Positions 55,586-64,000 of a stretch of DNA of 64,000 nt are shown piece after piece. The DNA lies in assembly GCA_001792895.1 (NCBI GenBank), contig MARA01000024.1:372001-436000 (forward strand). The letters run 5' to 3'. Each line of letters starts with the position of its first letter. Position 1 is the stretch's first letter. The notes below the pieces were generated by a model. It was not told the DNA's origin. It did no database searches and worked only from the letters and a program-made list of their open reading frames with translations. The position numbers were made by a program, and so were the translations under genes. This stretch comes from Lentinus brumalis (taxonomy: Eukaryota; Basidiomycota; Agaricomycetes; Polyporales; Polyporaceae).

Positions 55586-58262
55586 TCATGAAGCACCATC
55601 GATGCGCGACCGCTTATTGCTTGGGCTCTGGGGCTCGGGGTCCTCCAGGTGCCTCTTCCCGGACGTGGGGTACGACGAGCCATCCAATTCGGGAGCGCTG
55701 GGGTCGGACTCGTACTGAGGCGCATGGGCAGTTCTGGGTTTCAGGTCCGGACCCTTGTCGCTCTGCGGCCAGCCGACTTCTTCTAGCTGGTACCGGAAGA
55801 CCTCGACCACCTTGCTGTGGCTTTGCAGCTTCTCGGCGTCCTCGCGCATCTCAGCGTCCGCGGGCGGGGGCGCCGACGTTGCTGGACTCGTCACGAATGA
55901 TGGTAGAGACGAGGATCCCGGGCCGAGAGGGAGGGAGAAGGGGGATCAACAACATCGTCGACTTCCTCGTTTTCAGCCGCGGAGGCTGTGGAATTATCGT
56001 CCCCGTCGTCGTCAATGTCTGCCCACATCGCCTGCATCTCCTTGCGATCAGTCTCCGCAGGGGCAGGTGTCACTGTCTGAACGTCAACGGGTCGACCGAT
56101 GGTGTAGCGCGCTTTCAGCCAGGCCAGGAGGGTCTTGAAGATCGCATTGATAGGATGCGTGGCTCGCTCGTTGGGATGCTGAGATTCGTCGTCGTCAGGC
56201 CTGTAGAACGTTAGGACGCTTTCATGCCCATTATATGTGCTCAGATCAATGACGCCCATTAACATTGCTTCAAGCTTCCGCGGTCCACACCGGTAGACTC
56301 CCTGTATGTTAGTGCAGCCGTCGAAGTAGTCGATCAGGAACCGGCCAACACTGTCGCGGTCGAGGTTATTGGGAAGGAACCGAATGGCCAAGTAGAGCAA
56401 AACATGGAAGAAAGACTCGATCTCGTCCGGTACGATGATCTCCTTGGAAGGATCATTTAGGGCCTTTGCCGACATGTATTGCCAAGTTCCCTGATTAGGA
56501 AGACATCAATGACGAGGCGATGTGTGCCAGAGCGGAGCCGTACCGTTCGATCAGGCTGACGTGCCTCTGAGCTCTCTCCAACGATCTTGGCCAGCTCCCA
56601 GTCATTCAGCAAACCCACCCACATGCCTTGCGGATTCTTGTACAACAGCATGTTACCCGTGCTTATGTCGCGATGGATGATGCCCGCCTTCTTGTAGGCT
56701 GCCGCATGAGCTGTTTGACCGATGAGCGGAGTCATAGAAGTGATGATTGATCGCGACGCACCCATGATGCACCCCAAAACAGCCTTGACAAGAGTAAACC
56801 CGCGGTCGAATTGATCCAAAGGCTTCCCGACCTCAGCGACGACGATACGGTAGTGCTGATGCTTCTTCATGCGGCACTTCTTTCCTTTGTTGGCCTCTTC
56901 CCAGACCGCCTGCGACCTCGTGACTTGCCCTGGCACATCGCCGTGACAAACGAGCGTAGGGACAAAGCGGACTTTCTTGTCGTTCAGCGTCTGCAGAATG
57001 TTGCCCTCTCGCTCGATCCCAGGGTGGTCGACGCGCCACGCATCCTTGAGGTAGACGAATGGGCCATGGAGCTCACCCTTCTCGTCGAGGCGGACAGCGA
57101 CGTATCCTCGCGTCCCGCGACAAGCGACTCCGCCAGCCTGGAAGTGAGGCTTACCAACCACGAACTCCTGCACCTCGATCTTCGGGTCAGCCAAAGGCTG
57201 GTTGGGATGCTTCTTTTCGACGTGCACCTGCAGCTTCCACCACGCCCAAGAGGAGTCCAGCGAGTTCTTGAAGAGCTTTTTAACGTGGTCTTCAGCATTG
57301 GAGTCTTCACCCCACTTCACCATCGCCAGACCGAGCGGGGAATCTGCTTCAATACGCTGCGCCGTTGTGTCGAGACCGCGATGTTCTGGTTGGAGGCGAG
57401 AGTAGCGGACAAGGAAGTCAGAAAGCAGGGCACCCTCAGTCTTGTAGCAGAACTTGTGCGTAGTGTATACGCCGGATCGGTCAAAGTGTACGACTCGCGC
57501 GTAGTGGCTGAGGAACAAGACCATGAACTGGGATGTTCGCTGTTGATGTTTGAAGACCAGCTCCGCGTACGAGAGTATCTGACCAAGGGCCTTCTTCCGG
57601 GCCGCGGCGACAGGCTCGCCGTCGGCGCTCCTATCATCGAAGGGATCCTGGTCGGTGCGCTTGAGCTTGCACTCGATCCCCATCTCCAGACGTGACCAAT
57701 TGACGCGTCTGTTGTAGGTCATCTCCGCGGTCTCCGAGTCCAAGTCTTCTTTAGGGGGCAGTTTCTTGTGATACATGCCGCAGTCGATCGCCTGATGGGT
57801 CGGGTCGACCGGGTCGGCCTTGTAGGGGGTGGCGACGAAGAGGTGGTTGGGGAACAATTTCGAAGAGTTCAAGCGCTCGACCTACGACAGTGAGCTTAGA
57901 GGGGCATATGTGCTACATTGAACGGGACTTACTAGCCACTCATACATCTTGCGCTCTGACGAGAAGTCAGGAACATCGGAGAAGATGTTACGTGTGGTCT
58001 TGGTCTTCCTCCGGGGACGGGGAGAGGGAAGGAAGTCCTTCATAAGCGACTCCATAGGCGTGAGGTTAATCTTGTCGTGCATTGTGTTGTGCAACTCCTG
58101 CCGAGCCTGTAGAAGAGTGGGCTTAAACGAGGTTTCACCATTGATACGAATTGCTTTGTGCGGGGAGCCTGAGCCGTGGTAGGAGTCGCCAACGCGTGAG
58201 CCAGCATAAGGCAAGTTGCGGAGGCCATCAATAGCATCAGGCTCATTTGCAGTGTGCGCCAT
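55586..58262 (-). CDS. Fungal-type protein kinase (FunK1)
   Basis: The start at 58262 gives MAHTANEPDAIDGLRNLPYA, the usual kind of FunK1 N-terminus. A GSPHKAIRINGETSF block, a basic stretch and FSSERKMYEWLV follow. The middle has WSRLEMGIECKLKRTDQDPF, LGQILSYAELVFKHQQRTSQ, FMVLFLSHYARVVHFDRSGV and, later, GYVAVRLDEKGELHGPFVYL with the KDAWR lysine region. The catalytic loop is AGIIHRDISTGNMLL and the metal-binding segment is LLNDWELAK, in place of DFG. The C-lobe continues with DEIESFFHVLLYLAIRFLPN, which is characteristic of the family. A disordered tail rich in Glu/Pro/Ser ends RSRIDGAS at 55586. FunK1 kinases are expanded in Agaricomycetes and their targets are mostly unknown. An intron must lie near 55890; its ends are unclear. 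A TATA box lies at 58340-58346. Confidence 0.88.
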
Positions 58263-58339
58263 GTATAGCGGTGAGCAGTCGAGCAGGGTGGTGGTTGGCA
58301 GCCACGGGACGACGGAAAGACGGACATACCTGAGCGGGG

Positions 58340-58346
58340 CTTTATA
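58340..58346 (-). promoter_or_regulatory. TATA box of the FunK1 gene
   Basis: Minus strand reads TATAAAG about 80 bases upstream of the start codon at 58262. Confidence 0.5.
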
Positions 58347-59779
58347 TCTCGCAGAGATAATTAGGTCACGGGAGCAGATCCCCACTTGCACGATGGCCTA
58401 TTGTGAGCCCAATCCGGGTGGACAGCCTGGCTGGGCGAGAGGCAGAAGTAGAAAGAGTTGAGTGGGAGAAGCGCCCGAACATTGATCTTTATGGTCACGT
58501 GCGCGCTTCGCTCACATCTAATCTCTCCCTCACCTACACCACTTTGACCACCGCAAAGAACGCCTCATATCCTGATTCAATAAGGCATAATTTATCCATG
58601 GCCTCGACCTGACAACTCCCCCGATCAATGTACGTGCGCCTCAGACGTCAACAGCGGTGGCTGTGCTTAGAAGTGGTTAGGCCAAACCACCGACCTTGAT
58701 GTCCAGTCGTCCTGCTGTTGGAGCGTCACAAGTGCAGTATCAATATTATATGTACACATTTCGGATGTGAAATACTACTGCGCAATGGTGTGGCCGACGG
58801 TTCTGACTTCAAGCGAAGGAGGGCTGCCAAGACTCGGAGTTCCACGACGCAGAGTCGCAGACTTTGAGTCCCGAGTCGTCGACAATGTCTGTAATTTGTT
58901 TGATGTGTCAAAACATTCTGGCTTATATCAGTCTGCCTATCAAAAATGTCGCTCCTAAGGTTAAACTTCACTCCTTTGCCTGCATAACTTGAAACCAGCA
59001 TGAGATCCGCTTATTGGCAGTACACTCATTGCGATCTGCCCTACTTGAGGTTTCTTCATTCCAGTCAATTCTGAGATGTATGGGTCATCTTCACCCTTAT
59101 ACTAGATTGACCAACTGTCGAGCCGGGAATCTCACGCACATAAGGCGCAGTGACTTCGTGAGTCTCGAGTACTCGGCGTAAGGATCGGGGCAATGAATCA
59201 CAGGACGCTAAAGCTATAGGTCAGACTGCGGGCCTGCAAGGATCAGTAGGCCGCATATAAATCTAACTGCTACATAGCGCACCATGGCGGTGCTACCCTT
59301 CGAAAGCGCGACTAAATCGCTACTAACCTTGTGCGACTCAGACTCGGAACAGGGCTCCGCCGACTCAGAAGGGCCCACTTTGAATGCGTCACGGACTCAC
59401 AAGCGAAGGCATCACTCAGGTTGTCTGTTCATTATGTCTTGCTGCCTAGTCTGACCTGGCAAAAAGTTTACTATGGCGTCGACGAGTCGGATTTTGCGAA
59501 GGAGACAGACTTTATACCTTTGTACTGCATGGTCAAGATTTGCGCCAGTAAAACATCGAAGTCCTCCAACAAAATGAAGGGAGTCTGATGAATGAGGCCA
59601 TGCAGTTGAAGACCGAGAGCCTCAGTTTGCGCATTGTAATTTGGGGTGGCGGAACGATGACGAGTTCGACAACTTGGCGCTCACTGCATACTCAGTGTTA
59701 TGTTACTGTACCATCTCGCGTACGTCGCAGGAGTATAACTTACTTATCGCTTGAACAATGTCACGAAGAGAACAAAAAA
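58347..59779. other. Intergenic, more AT-rich than neighbours
   Basis: About 1.4 kb between the FunK1 promoter and the tRNA gene. Short frames only, none with recognisable protein features. Confidence 0.5.
59774..59779 (-). terminator. Pol III terminator of the tRNA-Leu gene
   Basis: Six T residues on the minus strand directly after the tRNA 3' end. Confidence 0.8.
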
Positions 59780-59889
59780 TGACAAGAGTGGGATTTGAAC
59801 CCACGCCTGGATACCCAGATGAGAAACCCGCAATTGCAGGCAAGCTTTCGCTTGAGTCACACGCCTTGGACCGCTCGGCCATCTTGCCA
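59780..59889 (-). tRNA. tRNA-Leu(CAA) with intron
   Basis: On the minus strand the 110-base gene has an acceptor stem (TGGCAAG with CTTGTCA), a leucine-type D arm (TGGCCGAGCGGTCCAAGGC), an anticodon loop reading CTCAAG (anticodon CAA), an intron of about 26 bases just after the base following the anticodon, a long variable arm (CTGG..CCAG hairpin) and a T arm (GTGGGTTCAAATCCCAC). A long variable arm and an intron at this site are what is known for tRNA-Leu(CAA) in fungi. The anticodon stem has one apparent U-U mismatch. A T-run (minus strand TTTTTT) follows at 59774-59779 as RNA polymerase III terminator. Confidence 0.9.
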
Positions 59890-60602
59890 CAGAATGGGGA
59901 ATCACTGTGAGCTAATATCACCGCCCAGCCAGTGGCTCACATGCAACTCACATGCGCTCACATCGTGCTCAGCTTCTTGACCGTAGCTACTACGTACATG
60001 TAAGTGCCATATCTTTCCTTGTCGAGAAGCTGCTCGTCATATTTGTACAATGATTGCTGAGTGGAATCGGACCAACTTTAAATCATTGGCACAACCCTGA
60101 CAATGACTTCACGGCACTGGCACAGTTTCACTCTTCGCTGGCTTTCTAGTCTGGTACGTGGATGCACCTGAACTGTATTGACCCCACTGCTGGAAGGGTT
60201 ATTCTCCTACTTATCCGACAGACTCGTACCCCAATAAGCGGCCCCTCGCAAGCGTTCGAAGCATTGTAACATAAGAGACATACTTATGAGATGCTGAGCG
60301 ACAACTCGTCGGACTTGGCCAAGACATCTCCTTGCAAAAGCCTCGCTTAACTCCTCGAAGTTGCATCTGATTTGACGCAAGACTTACTTATAGTACACCT
60401 TCGTGACCAGCCGCAACGGCTTCGGAAGGGTGTTTTGTCAGTGGCAGACCCTATCATGATCTGTACAACAGTGAGACACCCTCGCCCGCCCTATGTCGAT
60501 TGGAACGACCCGTGGGGCTATCATTTGAGCCAGCCAGCCGCAACATCATAACGACAAGAGCACCTATTGTCCCGGAAAGGGATGCGCACCGCTTATACGC
60601 GA
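59890..60602. other. Intergenic, no gene recognised
   Basis: Upstream flank of the tRNA gene. No coding signal. Confidence 0.5.
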
Positions 60603-60662
60603 AAGGGCCACCCAAGCGCGGTCGGACTTTAAATCCGTCTTCGACTCCTACCACCTCTGCCA
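60603..60662 (+). pseudogene. Decayed tRNA-Leu-like sequence
   Basis: The stretch has an anticodon-arm-like hairpin (CGGA-CTTTAAA-TCCG), then TTCGACTCC and ACCTCTGCCA, the T-loop and acceptor end typical of a tRNA-Leu(UAA). It lacks a matching 5' acceptor strand, much of the D arm and the variable arm, and no T-run follows. The loop as it stands would put TTA in the anticodon position. It is probably a relic and not a working gene. Confidence 0.4.
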
Positions 60663-60720
60663 CTGCACCAACATACTAAGTTTATCATCTCGTCACTGAC
60701 TTACTGACACGGAGGCCAAT

Positions 60721-62682
60721 ATGAACGCGGAAAAGATGAAGCTTCTGTCCCGAAAACACATACAAGCTATTGCCATCGTGCGTCGTGCATCTCAGTGGTT
60801 CCGTAACCACCTTGTCGAACCACCCGAACAGAATCATGGAATCAAGGGAAACATGAAATCCGAAGACATAATACAGATTCTTGTGAAACGATATCCGGAT
60901 GGAGTTCCGTAAGTCGCGTGAAACGCGTCGAGACGCGACTGCTGACTGGCAGAGTACAGATTACACAACCTCCCGGTCTCGTCTCAAAACATCACAGCCT
61001 CATGTGCGTCGCCCCCATCTTCGGCCGCGTCTCACCGCTGATAATGTTGTAGCTCGTACTGTTGTCATGCAATGGAGCGACGCCCAAGGTTTAATCCACC
61101 CACGCTTCAATTTCCTGGTCTGACATTCCGGATAGGTCGCTATATTGAGGTACCGGTGGGAAATCGTCAGGACCAACCACCCCCGATAGCGGGCCCGTCG
61201 CAGCCATCGAATCACTATAGATCTCTCGGCGTATTTGGTGCCGTGTACGCACTCACAGCCCCTCCGTCAGCGAATTGGTTGCTCATGTTGGTCACTTGTC
61301 AGGCCACCTGTCGACTACGCCACAGGACAACGACCAGCAGCCCCTGGTGGTTCAAGCTCGATACCACTGAATCTACAGACTGCTTCCAGCAACAGCTACA
61401 AGCATTACAGGAATGTCGCGCCAGAATTTCTGCCAGGTACGAATATCGCTACATAATGTATGACTTCACGCTGACAGCATAGTAATTCAGGTCCCCAGAT
61501 GTACAGTGCATCCGCCGGTCCGCAGGCCCTTTCAGGTAACGGAGGCACGAGCCATCCCGGTACTCGCCCGCACGCTCAGCAGACGCCATATGCCGTACCA
61601 GCCCCCTCCCCTGTGTGGCGCGCACCTGCCCCTCCTACCGATACCGAATCCACGACACGACAGAGAAGCGCTGCACAAACACGAGAACCCACACCATTGA
61701 TTGACGATTCCTACGACACTGGGCCGGCCCCGGCAGATCCCTCCCCCGTTGACGTGTCTCACGAAGTGCAAGCTTCGGCGTTGAGTCGCGCACCTTCTCC
61801 GTCTACTCGTCCACGAGACGCTCAGGACTCTGCGCCGGAGGCTGCCCAGAGCAGTCTTGCCACGGACTCGGACATGCATGACGCCGTCCGCAAGATGGCG
61901 AATATCGCGAAGTTCCAGCAACAATGCCGGAAGAGCCTCGAACGCATGAGCGAGATCACCAGCACATCGGGGATCATATGCTCGGACCTTGAAGCGGTCG
62001 TCCAGCAGGAGTGCTTCCACTTTCAGCGAATGACGACGTATGTAGATCACGTCAACCCCGAGCTTGCCCCCAGATGGAGAGACGAAGTTATCTGGGACAA
62101 GGCCTGTCCCACATTCGTGGACGATGACGATAACTTGTTGGAATACGACACTGATGATGAGAACGCTCCAAGGTAAGTATCAACGAGTCTCTCATCTTTC
62201 TCTTGCTCAATATACTGCCTCACTCAGATCGCCAGCGCCTACGATGGTCAAATGGCACCGCAGAGCGCAACCTCAAGAACCACCGACCGCGGACGCTGAG
62301 GCCACCGGAGATAAAGGGTATGAAGCCTGCACTTACTGGCGCAAAGCTGCTTACACAAACTAACTTATCTGCACTTTGCAGCTCGTCGGTGCCCGCAGGG
62401 GTACCGCTTGTGACTGAGAGCGCGTCAGCTCCTGCCTCTCCGAAGCGTAAACAGGTCGATGAAGATGACCAGGCACCGCGCGCGAAGAAACGTGTGCGCC
62501 GCTCACGGGCAACCGTGGGCGTAGTCGGTACTCCAGTCCCAAGTCGACTGACGCGTTCTGCTGCAAGGAAGAAGAACGCGGAAGGACGGACAATGGCGGG
62601 GATCGATGAGGAGGAGGAGGAACAGGACATGATCAGCGTGCTTAGCATCCTCACACAGCCGGCCGACGACGACACTGATTGA
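60721..62682 (+). CDS. SAP-like motif protein with disordered body; function unknown
   Basis: Exon 1 from 60721 reads KMKLLSRKHIQAIAIV and, after an inserted stretch, HGIKGNMKSEDIIQILVKRY, which resembles a SAP helix-turn-helix motif split by about 20 residues. The middle exons (60910-61500) are hard to join; PPPIAGPSQPS and NSYKHYRNVAPEFLPG look coding. A good join (intron 61435-61492) leads to GPQMYSASAGPQALSG and a Pro/Ser/Thr-rich region. Then comes a coiled helix (DAVRKMANIAKFQQQCRKSL; AVVQQECFHFQRMTTYVDHV), an acidic patch, and after two short introns a basic nuclear-signal-like stretch (PRAKKRVRRSRATVG) and an acidic end (EEEEEQDMISVLSIL). Chromatin or RNA binding is a guess from the SAP-like start and charge pattern. 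Confidence 0.6.
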
Positions 62683-63373
62683 CCTGACGTACTCACTTCT
62701 ATCCTGGTCTCGCTTTCTCCGTACCTTGCACACTAATCCCGGACACACATATACCTCAGTGGCTAGCTCTGGCGAGCCGTTGATGTGCCTATGAACCCTT
62801 CCTAACATTTCCTGGATCATCTGTATCTTTATAAGGCTATTCTCATATTCTCTGGAACCCTTTCTCGTCTTTGGAGACATTCCTGGACTCCTCCGCCCGG
62901 CGCCTCCCAGTCGGGACGCCGCTCCCCGTTCCCAGCCACGCGTCTATCCTTCTGCCGACTCTTGATTACGATCGTGCATTCGTATTGTGCGGAGGATGTC
63001 GCAAAGTCTATCAAGTGATATTTTAATATCTCCCCCTAAGCGTCTAGTGAAGGCCCGGATCTGGGGTACTAGTAGGGCTTGACATGGCCAGGGACTCCCT
63101 CACCGACCTGAACGCGTCGTACGGCCTCGACCCAAAGCTGACTTGTTCTGGTGTCTTCGACTGACCAGTCATCTCCTCAACAGCGTCAGACTCTGCGCGT
63201 ACACACGAGTCAACTGGATCGGGCGCTGATCACCATTGAGGTGAGTCATAGCATACCTCTTGCGACGCGAAACGAAACTCAAAGCAACCAAGTTAACACA
63301 GATCTCGCAGAACACCGTAAGTATCGAAGCCCCGTAGGCCAACAATCCTCGCTTCAATCAACTCCTCGTCGCC
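62683..63373. other. Intergenic, no gene recognised
   Basis: Terminator of the SAP-like gene and promoter of the oxidase gene; nothing else seen. Confidence 0.5.
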
Positions 63374-64000
63374 ATGTCTGCCAAACTCGAGAGTCAGATC
63401 CTGATTGTCGGCGCTGGAGTATTCGGTATCTCCACGGCCTCCCACCTCCTCAGTAGAGGATACAAGAACGTGACTGTCATAGACCGTTCAACCGTGCTGC
63501 CGGCACCCGATGCTGCTAGTACCGACAAGAACAAAAGTGCGCACTTCAGACGTTTCTACGTGATACGTGCTGAGAACGCGACTAGTTGTTAGAAGCTCCT
63601 ACGCCGACCCATTCTATACGGCTCTCGCACGCGAAGCCATCGCCGCCTGGAAGAACACAGAAGAATGGGGCGATACCTACCACGAGTATGTCCAAGCCGG
63701 GGTTCGACCCCGCAGACCACTCACGACTTCGATGATACAGATCCGGGGTATACTGCGCAATGCAAGGTCAAGACAGCTACATCGATGAGGCTTACAAGAA
63801 CGACGTCGCACATGGTGCACGCGTCGACGAGCTGCCAACTCCAGAAGCCGTCCGGAGCATTTTTCCTGCGGACGTCAACGTCTTCGTCCCGGACAATGCC
63901 CGAGGCTTCCTCAACCACGACGGCGGATGGGCCTTTGCATCGCAAGGCGTCGAACGTATGATGGCCAAAGTCACTTCTCTTGGTGGGAAGATCATCCCAG
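63374..64000 (+). CDS. FAD-dependent amine oxidase (DAO family), partial at the window edge
   Basis: The start at 63374 gives QILIVGAGVFGISTASHLLS, the GxGxxG Rossmann loop that binds FAD in D-amino-acid, sarcosine and fructosyl-amine oxidases. Exons join in phase: STDKNK-IVRSSYADPFYTAL by a GTGCGC..TAG intron, and WGDTYHE-SGVYCAMQGQDSYI by a GTATGT..ACAG intron. It continues with DEAYKNDVAHGARVDELPTP, EAVRSIFPADVNVFVPDNAR and FLNHDGGWAFASQGVERMMA, the segment where family members place the second part of the flavin site. The C-terminal half is beyond position 64000. RSSYADPFY and YKNDVAHGAR are most like fungal fructosyl amino acid oxidase or sarcosine oxidase-like proteins; the substrate cannot be fixed. 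It is a peroxide-producing oxidase if active. Confidence 0.85.

Noticed and set aside
56811..57695. Plus-strand frame of 294 residues within the FunK1 gene
   Set aside because: Antisense shadow; the FunK1 frame carries kinase motifs.
63685..63715. Perfect tRNA T-arm-like word GGGGTTCGACCCC
   Set aside because: It lies in an intron of the FAD-oxidase gene, and no acceptor, D or anticodon arm surrounds it.
1..64000. Search for CRISPR arrays, intact transposons and a biosynthetic gene cluster
   Set aside because: No spaced direct repeats, no transposase or reverse transcriptase motifs and no backbone synthase are visible. The TmpA-like gene lacks an adenylation domain, so it does not mark an NRPS-like cluster.

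Overview
The window is nuclear DNA from a filamentous basidiomycete, most likely an agaricomycete of the polypore (white-rot) type. Evidence: genes are broken by many introns of about 45-60 bases with GT..AG ends and CTAAC-like branch sites; coding DNA is GC-rich; genes lie close together on both strands; and several families typical of Agaricomycetes occur (FunK1 kinase, F-box proteins with beta-propeller-like tails, secreted oxalate decarboxylase, a TmpA-like membrane flavoprotein, a STAND-type N-terminal region). No bacterial operon, CRISPR array, phage or intact transposon is visible. Exon joins were worked out by eye from splice signals and reading frame, so gene ends are firmer where a motif anchors them.

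Layout. 1-5 kb: a relic of oxalate decarboxylase, an N-acetylglucosamine kinase (+), and an intact secreted oxalate decarboxylase (-). 5-10 kb: a decayed copy and an apparently intact copy of an unnamed PD-(D/E)XK-like protein (-), divergent from a small unknown gene (+). 10-12.4 kb: no convincing gene. 12.4-17 kb: cupin protein (+), GH18 chitinase-like enzyme (-), STAND-like N-terminal fragment (-). 18-21 kb: MFS transporter of the allantoate permease type (+). 21.5-26.8 kb: a very acidic, disordered nuclear-looking protein (-), divergent from oligoribonuclease Rex2 (+, 26.9-28.6 kb). 28.6-31.6 kb: gene-poor. 31.6-43 kb: TmpA-like membrane flavoprotein (+), SAP plus WW-type ankyrin-like repeat protein (-), Hrd3/SEL1L ERAD subunit (+), protein prenyltransferase alpha-repeat protein (+), DEK-C/SWIB chromatin protein (-). 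45-55 kb: three F-box genes and two paralogous 2-hydroxyacid dehydrogenase genes, a locally duplicated block. 55.6-58.3 kb: FunK1 kinase (-). 59.8 kb: intron-containing tRNA-Leu(CAA) (-), with a decayed tRNA-Leu-like sequence 0.7 kb away. 60.7-62.7 kb: SAP-like disordered protein (+). 63.4 kb to the right edge: N-terminal part of a FAD-dependent amine oxidase (+).

How the genes relate. Most are independent housekeeping or accessory genes. The clearest links are shared divergent promoters (PD-(D/E)XK-like gene with the 9 kb gene; acidic protein with Rex2; third F-box gene with the second dehydrogenase) and local duplication (oxalate decarboxylase, PD-(D/E)XK-like gene, F-box/dehydrogenase block). 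Several genes show single-base frame breaks without a usable intron. These could be real decay or assembly indels and are flagged separately.
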